A stretch of 64,000 nt of DNA from Clostridia bacterium (GTDB taxonomy: Bacteria; Bacillota; Clostridia; Lachnospirales; Lachnospiraceae). The stretch covers positions 1 through 64,000 of the forward strand of contig CAJTIM010000023.1 in assembly GCA_910576325.1 (NCBI GenBank). Direction: 5' to 3'. How positions within the stretch are numbered: the stretch's first letter is position 1; each line of letters opens with the position of its first letter. Positions 24,149-32,560 of the stretch are shown here, piece after piece. The notes under the pieces are model-generated. The model searched no databases. It saw only the letters and a list, made by a program, of their open reading frames with translations, and was not told the DNA's origin. The translations under genes and the position numbers were made by a program.

Positions 24149-25357
24149 TTACAGTTTGCTGATCCACTCAGCCATGTTGCCCTTGTAGAAGATGTACGGT
24201 GTGCCTGCCAAAACGAAGGTTCCGTCGCCCTGTGTGTAAACAGTGTAATCTTCCTCAGCATAGTCACGGAAAGCAGCCATTGTGAAGGTCTCACCATCTG
24301 CTCCTGCCCAGCCATTGGTCAGAGCCGCGTCAATTGCAGCGCCTGCTACTGCGCCAAGATGAATAACATCCCACAGCATCATGTAAGGACAAACGGATGC
24401 AAATGCGTCATCCTCTGCCGCGTTGGGCATGAAGGACTGCATCTCGGAAGGAAGTCCAAGACCTGTCAGCTTGATTTCGCTGTTCGCCTGCTTCAGAACC
24501 TGTCCTGCTGCTGCGATACCAACGGTAGTCGGGGAAATGATACAGTCAACCTTAGCCTCTGCTACGAAAGCATTTGCCTGAGTTGTAGACTCAACCGGGT
24601 CGTCATTTCCGTACTTCTTGTCAAGGTTGGGGCTAACCTTACCCTTGTACATATCCTTTGCAAGCTCTGTCTCCATAGCTGCAATCCAGCTGTTCTGAAC
24701 CGGAGTATCGATACCGGCGGAAAGAACACCAAGAACGATCTCGTCGCCTGAGTAGCTTCCAAGCTGCTCTGCTACAACCTCTTCCATAGTCTTATCTTCC
24801 GGATAATCTACGCCAAGAGTAATCAGAACGGCTGCCTGTACCAGATAAGATCCGATATCCTGAACCTCTGCCTGGTTGATATGAGCCAGACGGTAGTCAA
24901 CGCTTGCCTCAGAGTCGATGGAAACGATGGGGATTCCGGCATCCTTTGCCTTCTGGAAAATCTCATCATATCCGGTATCTCCGTTGGTGGAAATAACGAT
25001 AGAAGCAACGCCCTGTGTAATCAGCTCGTCAAGCATCTGAACCTGAGCGGCTACGGTTGTCTCAGCCGGACTCTTATACTCGGTCTCATAGCCAAGTGCT
25101 TTCATGTACTCGTTGTAGCCTTCATACATCAAATCACCGAACTTGTTGCCGGTAGACTTGAACATAAACACATGCTTTCCGCCCTCAGCAGACGGCGCTG
25201 CAGGAGCATCTGCCTCTGCGTCGTCTCCGCCTGTCTCGGCAGGAGCCTCTGTTGCCGGCGCATCCGTTGCCGGAGCTTCCGTTTCCTTGGAACCGCAGGC
25301 TGCAAGTCCTGCAATCATGCTCACACTGAGCATCAGAGCTAAAATCTTTTTCATCAT
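24149..25357 (-). CDS. Rhamnose ABC transporter substrate-binding lipoprotein, RhaS-like
   Basis: A 402-residue extracellular sugar-binding protein. A signal peptide with lipobox LAAC puts the lipidated cysteine at residue 21. A low-complexity Ala/Pro/Glu/Thr linker (to about 60) precedes a periplasmic-binding-protein fold of the ribose/rhamnose type (KSTGNKFGDLMYEGYNEYM, QMLDELITQGVASIVISTNG). Context with the rhamnose enzymes suggests L-rhamnose as ligand. The start has GGAGG ten bases upstream. Confidence 0.9.
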   Translation of the reverse strand: MMKKILALMLSVSMIAGLAACGSKETEAPATDAPATEAPAETGGDDAEADAPAAPSAEGGKHVFMFKSTGNKFGDLMYEGYNEYMKALGYETEYKSPAETTVAAQVQMLDELITQGVASIVISTNGDTGYDEIFQKAKDAGIPIVSIDSEASVDYRLAHINQAEVQDIGSYLVQAAVLITLGVDYPEDKTMEEVVAEQLGSYSGDEIVLGVLSAGIDTPVQNSWIAAMETELAKDMYKGKVSPNLDKKYGNDDPVESTTQANAFVAEAKVDCIISPTTVGIAAAGQVLKQANSEIKLTGLGLPSEMQSFMPNAAEDDAFASVCPYMMLWDVIHLGAVAGAAIDAALTNGWAGADGETFTMAAFRDYAEEDYTVYTQGDGTFVLAGTPYIFYKGNMAEWISKL

Positions 25358-25486
25358 AATGAAATATCCTCCTTTTATTTTTGCTTAATAGCTCTTTTTT
25401 ATATATACGGGGCGCTCTAAACCCCGGATATACCTTACCGAACGAAGTTCGTCCGCCCGAAAGCGGCCGCCTTTCCTTCAAACCGC
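25358..25486 (-). promoter_or_regulatory. Intercistronic segment with hairpins before binding-protein gene
   Basis: The 129-bp gap contains a CGAAC-TTC-GTTCG hairpin and a GC-rich CGGCCGCTTTCGGGCGG segment. It may slow RNA decay or provide an internal promoter for the highly needed binding protein. No clear promoter boxes were found. Confidence 0.35.
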
Positions 25487-26728
25487 TTAGGAGAAACGCT
25501 CCTTATTCTTTCTGGCATTCTCCTCAAGCTCCGCTTTCATCTGCGCGGTCTTTTCCTTACACGTATTCTGTAAGGACACAATTCTCTCCTCGGCCTTGCG
25601 GATCTTGCCGTCCGGATCGCCGGATTTTCTAAGCCTTGCAATCTCCGCCTTAAGCTCTTTCACCTCTGCGGCCGTCTTTACATTGAGAGCCTCGATGTTC
25701 TTATTGTTCTTATACAGAACCTTAAGCTTCACATCCGCAATAAGCTGCCGGTTCACACTGGGAATCAGTACGGCAATCAGAAGCACAATACCCGTTACAA
25801 TCTTACGTGTATTGGCATCCACGCCAATCAGACCCAGCGTATACAGCAGGAAGGCCATAATAAAGGTGGAAATAAAGGGACCATACACCTTACCCTTACC
25901 GCCGTTGGTGGACACGCCGCCCAGTACGCAGATAGCGATAGTATCCATCTCGTAGCCCGTACCCATAGAGGAGGAAAGACCGCCGCCCATACGTCCTACG
26001 AAGAAAATGGAACCGATGCCTGCCATCACGCCCATCAGGATAAACACAATGAGCTTCACCCGCTCTACCCGGATACCGGAATACTGAGCCGTAACCGGGT
26101 TATTTCCCACAATATACAGCTTCCGTCCAAAAGTGGACCGGTGCAGAATAAAGTAGAAAATCACGGTAATGATGATATATAACACCATACAAATGGGGAA
26201 GATCCACCAGTTTCTCCAGCCGATGGCATTGTAGAAGGCCGGGAAATTCTTAAGTGAATTTACATCCAGGATAATCTCTACAATTCCGCGGAACAGCATG
26301 GAGGTGGAAATGGTTACAATAACCGCAGGCATCTTCACATATCCTACCAGAACGCCGTTAAAGGCCCCGCAGACCGCTCCCGTAAGGATACCTGCCAAAA
26401 CAGCCACAATCCCCGGCGTTCCGTTCTGATACAGAAGACCCGTAGTCATACCGGAAAGAACCATGTTGGAAGCGATGGATACGTCAATATCCCCAAGCAT
26501 CAGCACAAACACCATACCCATTACCATAGGCGACAAGTCAAGTCCCGACTGAATGATGGACTGAATGGTGCCGATGTTGAAATACAATCCCGGCCTGGCA
26601 ACAGCCAGAATCAGATTAATCAGAATCAATATGTAAACCAGGATCATTTCCCATTTTACCAGAAACTTGCTTAATTGAAAACCCTCTTTGACAGTCAGAT
26701 CTCTGACCGCAGCTTTATTCTCAGCCAT
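25487..26728 (-). CDS. Sugar ABC transporter permease (RhaQ/RhaP-like) with coiled-coil tail
   Basis: A 413-residue permease of the RbsC/RhaP type. About eight to ten membrane helices occupy residues 30-325, with the family signature ATAQYSGIRVERVKLIVF in the cytoplasmic loop. Residues from about 330 to 413 form a charged helical tail (EVKELKAEIARLRK, KAEERIVSLQN), longer than most family members have. The start codon overlaps the stop codon of the upstream permease (TAATG). Together the two permeases form the membrane channel of the rhamnose importer. Confidence 0.9.
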   Translation of the reverse strand: MAENKAAVRDLTVKEGFQLSKFLVKWEMILVYILILINLILAVARPGLYFNIGTIQSIIQSGLDLSPMVMGMVFVLMLGDIDVSIASNMVLSGMTTGLLYQNGTPGIVAVLAGILTGAVCGAFNGVLVGYVKMPAVIVTISTSMLFRGIVEIILDVNSLKNFPAFYNAIGWRNWWIFPICMVLYIIITVIFYFILHRSTFGRKLYIVGNNPVTAQYSGIRVERVKLIVFILMGVMAGIGSIFFVGRMGGGLSSSMGTGYEMDTIAICVLGGVSTNGGKGKVYGPFISTFIMAFLLYTLGLIGVDANTRKIVTGIVLLIAVLIPSVNRQLIADVKLKVLYKNNKNIEALNVKTAAEVKELKAEIARLRKSGDPDGKIRKAEERIVSLQNTCKEKTAQMKAELEENARKNKERFS

Positions 26729-27708
26729 TAGAGCAGTGCCCCCCTTTCTTTCAGGAAACGCTTCTCAGAAGAGCGTGCCATTGCAATATTCAGGAATACG
26801 GCTGCAATAATGATAGCGCCCTGCAGGGCCTTCTGCCATACGGACAATCCCGGAAGCAGACTGATAAACTGGGTAATCACGCTCATCATCAGCCATCCGA
26901 TGAATACGCCGTCCACAGTTCCCCGGCCTCCGGTGATGCTGACGCCGCCCAGGATACAGATAGCGATAGCCTGCAGCTCATAGCCGTCGCCGATGGTATA
27001 GGTACACATTGCATAGTTGGCCGTATAAAGCATGCCGGAGATGCCTGCCAGCGCGCCGCAGATAACAAATGCCAGAAAACGGATTCGCGCCTCCTTGATA
27101 CCTGCAACCTTCGCAGACTCCACATTCGTTCCGATTGCATAGATACGTCTGCCGGTGGTCCGGTAGCTGAGATACCAGTATGCTGTCAGAAATACGACAG
27201 CCGCAATCCAGAGAATACTCGGAACTCCAAGGATCTGCTTTCCTGCCCACGCCTGATAGCCCTCGGAAATCTGATGGGGGAACCACCAGTTGCCGCCGCT
27301 TAAGAGGAACGCAAAGCCTCTGTAGATATACATCGTACCCAGTGTTGCAATCATGGGAACCACTTTCAGGTAACCAACCACAAAGCCGTTGAAGGCTCCG
27401 CAGATAATTCCGATCAAAAGGCTTAAAAGCACCCACACAAAGTTGGGAATCTCCATATGGCTGCTCATCAGCGAAGTGCAGACCACACCTGACAATGCCA
27501 GTATAGAGCCTACGGACAGATCAATGCCGCCCGTCACCAAAACCACCATCATACCCATTGCCAGGAATACGTAAACCGCATTATTCCGCAGCATGGAAAT
27601 AATGGTATTCAGGGAAAACATAGACGGTGTAATGATTCCCGCCAGTATCATAAGCCCAATCAGTCCGAATATAAGACCGATGTTGCGGTATCCGAATACT
27701 TTTTTCAT
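26728..27708 (-). CDS. Sugar ABC transporter permease, rhamnose type
   Basis: A 326-residue permease of the RbsC family with multiple membrane helices. GGIDLSVGSILALSGVV (near 60-76) and ESAKVAGIKEARIRFLAF mark the conserved periplasmic and cytoplasmic loops. The start overlaps the ATPase stop (ATGA), so the genes are translationally coupled. It pairs with the permease encoded next. Confidence 0.92.
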   Translation of the reverse strand: MKKVFGYRNIGLIFGLIGLMILAGIITPSMFSLNTIISMLRNNAVYVFLAMGMMVVLVTGGIDLSVGSILALSGVVCTSLMSSHMEIPNFVWVLLSLLIGIICGAFNGFVVGYLKVVPMIATLGTMYIYRGFAFLLSGGNWWFPHQISEGYQAWAGKQILGVPSILWIAAVVFLTAYWYLSYRTTGRRIYAIGTNVESAKVAGIKEARIRFLAFVICGALAGISGMLYTANYAMCTYTIGDGYELQAIAICILGGVSITGGRGTVDGVFIGWLMMSVITQFISLLPGLSVWQKALQGAIIIAAVFLNIAMARSSEKRFLKERGALL

Positions 27709-29219
27709 GCCCTGGCCTCCTTCCTCTGTTCACCCAATGAGGCCGCCATAATCATTTCCTGGGATACCTCTTTGTTGTCAAATTCGCCGGTTACATGTCC
27801 GGACTTCATCACCACGATCCGGTCGGCCATACCAAGCACCTCCGGCATCTCGGAGGAAACCATAATAATCGCATAGCCGTTTGCCGCCAGCTCGTTCATA
27901 ATCTCATAGATGGAATACTTCGCGCCTACGTCGATACCCTTAGTAGGCTCGTCGAGAATCAGCACCTTCAGGGAGCAGTTGAGAAGCTTGGCAAATACAA
28001 CCTTCTGCTGATTACCGCCAGACAGTGAGGAGGGCGGCGCGCTGATATCTTTGGCTTTGAGGGAAATCTTCTGGCAAAGCTCAATGGCTTTTTGAATCTC
28101 CGCCTTTTCATCCAGCATATTCGCCTTGGCAAACTGCTTCATATCCGCCGAGGACACATTCTGGTAAATGGGCAGCTCATTCACAAGCCCCTGGGTCTGC
28201 CGGTTCTCGGGAAGCAGGCCGATGCCGTACTCAAATGCCTCCACCGGCGTCTTTACATGAATCTCCTGTCCCTCCAGAAGAATCCTGCCGCTGTCGGGAT
28301 TCATAATGCCGAAAATGGTCTGGCAGACCTCGGTACGCCCTGCACCCACCAGTCCCGTAAGGGCCAGAATTTCGCCCTTCTTTACGTCAAAGGAAATATT
28401 TTTAAAGTAGCCTTCCTTGGAAATATTTTCCACTTTAAGTACGGTTTCTCCAATCTTGGCCGTCTTTTCGGGATACATCTGATCCAGCTCCCGGCCTACC
28501 ATCGCCCCGATGAGCTTCTGGTTGGAAATCTTATCCACATCCCAGCAGCCTATGTACTGTGCGTCACGAAATACGGTAACTCGCGTCGCCAGGCGGTACA
28601 TATCCTCAAATCTGTGAGAAATCAGAATAATGGAAACGCCCTCGTCACGGAGCCGCTCCGCAATGGTGTAAAGCTCCTCGCACTCATTTGCCGTCAAAGA
28701 GGCCGTCGGTTCATCCATGATAAGAATCCGGGCGTCTCTGGAAAGGGCCTTGGCAATCTCCACAAGCTGCTGTGCCGCTACGCTTAAGGAACCCATCGGC
28801 TTCGTCACGTCGATCTCCTTGCTCAAAGGCTCAATCAGCTCCTTTGCCTTCTGGTTCATCTGACGCCAGTCGTACATGCCCAGCTTGTTCTTAATCTCCT
28901 GCCCCATAAAAATATTTTCAGTCACAGACAAATCCGGGAATGCCGTTACATGCTGATAAATCGCCGCAATTCCCAGCTTCGCCGAATCCATCGTATTCCG
29001 GGGGGTAATCCGCTCGCCCTCTAACAGCATAATTCCGCTGTCCGGCTGATGAACGCCTGTGATAACCTTGATGAAGGTGGATTTTCCTGCGCCGTTCTCA
29101 CCCATCAGTGCATGTATTTCACCCTTCTTCAGTTGAAACTGCACGCCTGCCAGAGCGGTGACGCCGCCGAAGGTCTTGACCACATCCTTCAGCTCGAGAA
29201 TGTAATTTTGCTCGTTCAC
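27705..29219 (-). CDS. Sugar ABC transporter ATP-binding protein, RhaT/RbsA-like
   Basis: A 504-residue protein with two fused ABC domains, as usual for sugar importers of the RbsA/MglA class. The first domain has a complete Walker A (GENGAGKST) and ILIMDEPTASLT. The second has the degenerate P-loop GLVGAGRTE typical of the class and the signature LSGGNQQKV. The start is a GTG after AAGGAG. It is the first gene of the rhamnose operon, divergent from the AraC regulator. Confidence 0.93.
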   Translation of the reverse strand: MNEQNYILELKDVVKTFGGVTALAGVQFQLKKGEIHALMGENGAGKSTFIKVITGVHQPDSGIMLLEGERITPRNTMDSAKLGIAAIYQHVTAFPDLSVTENIFMGQEIKNKLGMYDWRQMNQKAKELIEPLSKEIDVTKPMGSLSVAAQQLVEIAKALSRDARILIMDEPTASLTANECEELYTIAERLRDEGVSIILISHRFEDMYRLATRVTVFRDAQYIGCWDVDKISNQKLIGAMVGRELDQMYPEKTAKIGETVLKVENISKEGYFKNISFDVKKGEILALTGLVGAGRTEVCQTIFGIMNPDSGRILLEGQEIHVKTPVEAFEYGIGLLPENRQTQGLVNELPIYQNVSSADMKQFAKANMLDEKAEIQKAIELCQKISLKAKDISAPPSSLSGGNQQKVVFAKLLNCSLKVLILDEPTKGIDVGAKYSIYEIMNELAANGYAIIMVSSEMPEVLGMADRIVVMKSGHVTGEFDNKEVSQEMIMAASLGEQRKEARA

Positions 29220-29273
29220 CCTATTTTCTCCTTCCTTGCTTGGTCTTTATGCTACTAGATAAACCCAAAAACG

Positions 29274-29299
29274 AACAATATTCAATATCAAATATTGTT
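29274..29299. promoter_or_regulatory. Palindromic candidate operator between regulator and rhamnose operon
   Basis: Perfect 9-bp inverted arms AACAATATT and AATATTGTT flank eight bases. The site lies in the divergent region between the AraC-type gene and the transporter operon, about 55 bp upstream of the GTG start. It is a natural candidate for regulator binding, though AraC proteins more often use direct repeats. Confidence 0.5.
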
Positions 29300-29315
29300 T
29301 TTTTAGTATCAATTC

Positions 29316-29344
29316 TTGCTTTTCTGGCATTTTTGTGCTATAGT
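29316..29344 (+). promoter_or_regulatory. Promoter of AraC-type regulator gene
   Basis: TTGCTT and TATAGT are separated by 17 bp, about 65 bp before the ATG at 29410. The spacing is optimal and the -10 box differs from consensus by one base. Confidence 0.6.
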
Positions 29345-29409
29345 AAGGGAAAATATGTGAATTATTTGTCATTTCAAACAATTGTTCCCGGGAAAGGACT
29401 TTATTTCGT

Positions 29410-30258
29410 ATGAAAATGCCACAAAAAGAATATCCTCCCAAATATATACATAAGTCAAATCTTCTCTCCGACAAGTCCGTGAACCTGCCCTTTCAGGTTC
29501 TTCAGTGCGGATATTCCAACGAACGGGAGTTAAAATGCAATGCCAATTACTCGGAATTTATTATTTTTTATATTCTGGAGGGAGTGGCGCAGTACACGAA
29601 ATACAAAGAGGTGCAGTATGTTCATAAGGAACATATTGTAATCTCCAACTGCAATACCCGGCTGCGGTTTTCCAAGGCCACCCCGAATTGGAGATATTTT
29701 TATATTATTTTCTCCGGAACACATGCCAAGCTCTACTATAATATGATACGCGGGAAGAAGGGGGTCATTCCCATTACGCCGCTGCACAATATTTGCACCC
29801 ACTTCACTGCCCTGTGTTCTTATCATTATACGAAGGATCTTTTTATACAGATGGAAGCCTGCTATCTGGTTCATCAGATTATTCATGAGCTGCTGCTTGT
29901 TACTCATGAGATCGAAAAGGCCCGCCTTCTTACTCCTGTGCAGCAGACTATTGTCAATACCGCACTGAAATACATCGACGAGCACTATATGGATGAGCTG
30001 TCCGTAGATATTATCTGTCAGAAGGTGAACTTTTCCAAGTTCTATTTCTGCAAAATTTTTAAAGAACATACAGGAAAAACCCTGTACCAGTATCTGACTG
30101 AATACAGGGTCAACAAATCCAAGGAATATCTCACTTATTCCAAGCTGTCCATCCATGCCATTGCCACGGAGGTCGGCTTTAAAAGCACACTGACTTACAG
30201 CCGTTCCTTTAAAAAGCTCACGGATATGACACCCAGCGAGTTCCGGGAGGCTTTCTAG
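29410..30258 (+). CDS. AraC family transcriptional regulator, probable rhamnose regulator
   Basis: A 282-residue regulator. The N-terminal half is a cupin-like ligand-binding domain. The last 100 residues carry two helix-turn-helix motifs of the AraC type (LSVDIICQKVNFSKFYFCKIF, then SIHAIATEVGFKSTLTYSRS), ending TPSEFREAF. It is transcribed divergently from the rhamnose importer and catabolic genes and is therefore probably their regulator. The ATG follows GGAAAGGAC. Confidence 0.88.
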   Translation: MKMPQKEYPPKYIHKSNLLSDKSVNLPFQVLQCGYSNERELKCNANYSEFIIFYILEGVAQYTKYKEVQYVHKEHIVISNCNTRLRFSKATPNWRYFYIIFSGTHAKLYYNMIRGKKGVIPITPLHNICTHFTALCSYHYTKDLFIQMEACYLVHQIIHELLLVTHEIEKARLLTPVQQTIVNTALKYIDEHYMDELSVDIICQKVNFSKFYFCKIFKEHTGKTLYQYLTEYRVNKSKEYLTYSKLSIHAIATEVGFKSTLTYSRSFKKLTDMTPSEFREAF

Positions 30259-30350
30259 CAGTCAGCAGTCCGTATCCTTCTATATATAAAACGGACAGGA
30301 CGTGAATGTTTGCCTGAGGCTGCAAATGCAGCATAATAGATCGGATGAGC

Positions 30351-30605
30351 TTAAGAAGCCTCCCGTTCCTCCAATTCATTGTTATTCTGCTCCCTTAAGC
30401 TGAATAGAACATCCTGGGCGGAAAGCTCGTTCTCCTGCATATAGGCATAAAGCTCCTGCATTTCCTCGTCACGCTTTGCCTTTAACAGCTCTTCCCGCTC
30501 CTTTTGAAGCAGGGAAACGGCCTCTGTGTGCTTTTGAAGCTTCTCCTCGTTCTCTGCCAGCAGCTCTTCGTAGGTTTTTCTCACTCTTGTTCTTGGCCTT
30601 GCCAT
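30351..30605 (-). CDS. Small coiled-coil protein of unknown function
   Basis: An 84-residue, highly charged protein. The N-terminus is basic (PRTRVRK) and the rest is predicted to be a helical coiled coil (EELLAENEEKLQKHTEAV, LLQKEREELLKAKRDEEM). The YMQENELSAQDVLFSL segment resembles in style small DUF4315-like proteins, but I do not claim membership. The start follows AGGAGGA, which is the 3' end of a stem-loop element related to the one before mutS. Confidence 0.6.
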   Translation of the reverse strand: MARPRTRVRKTYEELLAENEEKLQKHTEAVSLLQKEREELLKAKRDEEMQELYAYMQENELSAQDVLFSLREQNNNELEEREAS

Positions 30606-30630
30606 ATGTTTGTCCTCCTATTCCGGTTCT

Positions 30631-30723
30631 GTAATACTCCTCCCAATGCACTCCTATGAAATCAATTTCCGGTCATAAATGTATGCATCTGTAAATTGAT
30701 TTGTGTATTTTGAGGGATATTGC
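30631..30723 (-). promoter_or_regulatory. Element-2 structured leader upstream of small coiled-coil gene
   Basis: Minus sense: the stem AAATCAATTT/AAATTGATTT encloses a loop containing GCATACATTTATGACCGG. Outer segments GCAATATCCCTC and GGGAGGAGTATTAC pair imperfectly. It is followed by AGAACCGGAATAGGAGG and the gene start. Size, loop sequence and 3' flank match the element before mutS, while the stem sequence differs. Confidence 0.6.
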
Positions 30724-30874
30724 TGATTTTAAATTCCGTAATACTACTGACATTATATGTACATGCTGGATAATTTATGCAGAAATAAACATCAAAAAAA
30801 TATAAATCCTTTCATCAATTCATTCCACCTGCCAAATGACAGTAAAAACGATTTTTAAAATCTTTAAAAGCAAC

Positions 30875-30919
30875 AAAAAATCGCCGAAACACCTGTAAAA
30901 ACTAAGTCTTTCAGCGATT
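30875..30919 (-). terminator. Rho-independent terminator after tRNA-Leu
   Basis: On the minus strand AATCGCTGAAAG pairs with a TTTCGGCGATT segment and runs into six T residues, directly after the tRNA 3' end. Confidence 0.7.
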
Positions 30920-30927
30920 CTTCCTTC

Positions 30928-31010
30928 TGCCGGCAGCGGGACTTGAACCCGCACGTGGTTGCCCACAACAGATTTTGAGTCTGCCTCGTCTGCCATTCCG
31001 ACACGCCGGC
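30928..31010 (-). tRNA. tRNA-Leu, anticodon CAA
   Basis: An 83-nt type II tRNA on the minus strand. The 7-bp acceptor stem begins GCCGGCG. The anticodon stem CAGA/TCTG encloses the loop CTCAAAA, giving anticodon CAA (codon UUG). A long variable arm (GTTGTGGGCAAC-like) is typical of leucine tRNAs, and the T arm carries GGGTTCAAGTCCC. The 3' CCA is not encoded. Confidence 0.95.
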
Positions 31011-31122
31011 CTGTTACAACCAATCTCCGCAACAAAAATGATTATACCACATGCCCCTAAAAATAGCAAGCATATTTTTCCCATTTGACACCTTTGACAC
31101 CTTATTTCGTCCTTATTTCAGC

Positions 31123-32049
31123 TTATTTCACCCATCCGTCCCTCATCCCCCTCAATACCTCCTCAAAATACCCAGGCAAAGGCGCCTCCACCTCCAAATA
31201 CTCCCCCGTAGAAGGATGCCTCACCCCCAACACCGCAGCATGAAGCACCTGCCCCTGAAGCGCAAAAGGCGGCTTTCCTCTCCCATACACCTCATCCCCC
31301 AAAAGAGGATGCCCAATACTCGCCATATGCACACGAATCTGATGCGTCCGCCCCGTCTCCAGCCGACATTCCACATACGTAAAACGCTCAAACCGTTCCA
31401 GAACCCGATAATGCGTCACAGCACGCTTTCCACCCTTCCGTACCACAGCCATCCGCTTCCGATCCACCGGATGCCTCCCTATCGGAGCATCCACCGTCCC
31501 TTCATCCGCTTTGATATTCCCCCAAACAACAGCCCGGTAACGCCGTGTGATCGTATGCTCCTTCAGCTGCCCGGCGATCACGCCATGAGCATGATCATTC
31601 TTACACACAATCAGAACCCCTGTCGTATCCTTATCAATCCGATGCACAATCCCCGGCCTCAGAACTCCGTTAATTCCCGAAAGCTCTCCTCTGCAGTGAT
31701 ACAGCAGCCCATTCACCAGCGTCCCGCTTGTATGCCCCGCCGAAGGGTGCACCACCATATCCTTGGGCTTATTCACAAAAATCAAATCCTCATCCTCATA
31801 CAGAATATCCAGTTCCAGATCCTCCGGCTGAATCTCCGGATCCACTGCAGGCGGCAAAGCAAGCTCAATCACATCCCCGCAATTCACCTTATAATTTGCC
31901 TTCACCGCCTTACCCGCCACAAGAACGTTCCCATCCTTAATTAGCTTCTGCACATAAGAGCGTGACAGCTCCGGCTGCTGCTCCGACAGATAACGGTCAA
32001 TTCGAAGCCCTGCCGAATCCGCAGCCTCAAACCTTCTCCTCTGATCCAT
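31123..32049 (-). CDS. RluD-type pseudouridine synthase
   Basis: A 308-residue RluA-family enzyme with an N-terminal S4 domain (RIDRYLSEQQPELSRSYVQ, about 15-33) and the catalytic motif HRIDKDTTGVLIV with its aspartate near residue 138. ETGRTHQIRVHMASIGHPLL is also present. Close linkage to lspA is usual for the Firmicute RluD/YlyB group, so 23S rRNA is the probable target. The ATG at 32049 has GAGGAG upstream and lies inside the lspA 3' end (23-base overlap). The local plus strand is extremely G-poor. Confidence 0.9.
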   Translation of the reverse strand: MDQRRRFEAADSAGLRIDRYLSEQQPELSRSYVQKLIKDGNVLVAGKAVKANYKVNCGDVIELALPPAVDPEIQPEDLELDILYEDEDLIFVNKPKDMVVHPSAGHTSGTLVNGLLYHCRGELSGINGVLRPGIVHRIDKDTTGVLIVCKNDHAHGVIAGQLKEHTITRRYRAVVWGNIKADEGTVDAPIGRHPVDRKRMAVVRKGGKRAVTHYRVLERFERFTYVECRLETGRTHQIRVHMASIGHPLLGDEVYGRGKPPFALQGQVLHAAVLGVRHPSTGEYLEVEAPLPGYFEEVLRGMRDGWVK

Positions 32050-32560
32050 CCTTCTCCTCTTTCGGTGCTTTAATAAAGCCAAGCTCCTCTTCCTTGTAAT
32101 AAAACAAAATCAAAACAGCCAAAAGGGCAGCCCCCACGGTCACATAGCAGTCCGCCACATTAAACACCGGAAAATCAATCAGCTTAAAATACAGAAAATC
32201 CACCACAAAGGAATTCAGCGTCCTGTCAATCATATTCCCGATGGCTCCCGCCGTCAAAAGAGTCCCCACCAGGCGCAGAGGCAGAAACCTCCGCCCCTCC
32301 GGCAGGCGGTTATAATAAAACGCCACCACCGCCAGAATTACGAGGGTACACACCAAAAATACCGTTCTCTGTCCCTGGAACATCCCAAAGGCCGCTCCCC
32401 GGTTCTCCAGATAATTCAGCTCAAATACGCCCTCCAGCAGCACAAAGGGAGTCTGATCCTTCAAATGAAGCACCGCCAGATGCTTCGTCCACTGATCGAG
32501 AACAATCAGCAGGGCAGCCGCCAAAAGTCCTGTCAGATTATATTTCACGCGTTTCGTCAT
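32027..32560 (-). CDS. lspA: Lipoprotein signal peptidase (signal peptidase II)
   Basis: A 177-residue membrane aspartic protease that cleaves signal peptides of lipidated prolipoproteins. It has four membrane helices. NRGAAFGMFQ, GAIGNMIDR (first catalytic Asp) and FNVADCYVTVG (second catalytic Asp) are present. The start overlaps the end of aroB by 23 bases and its end overlaps the RluD-type gene by 23 bases, so all three are coupled. Confidence 0.95.
   Translation of the reverse strand: MTKRVKYNLTGLLAAALLIVLDQWTKHLAVLHLKDQTPFVLLEGVFELNYLENRGAAFGMFQGQRTVFLVCTLVILAVVAFYYNRLPEGRRFLPLRLVGTLLTAGAIGNMIDRTLNSFVVDFLYFKLIDFPVFNVADCYVTVGAALLAVLILFYYKEEELGFIKAPKEEKDGSEEKV

Larger units (their letters stand above)
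30606..30927. other. Intergenic region with element-2 stem-loop and tRNA terminator
   Basis: No further gene is seen. It holds the stem-loop at 30631-30723, an AT-rich stretch of about 110 bp and the terminator at 30875-30919. Confidence 0.6.
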
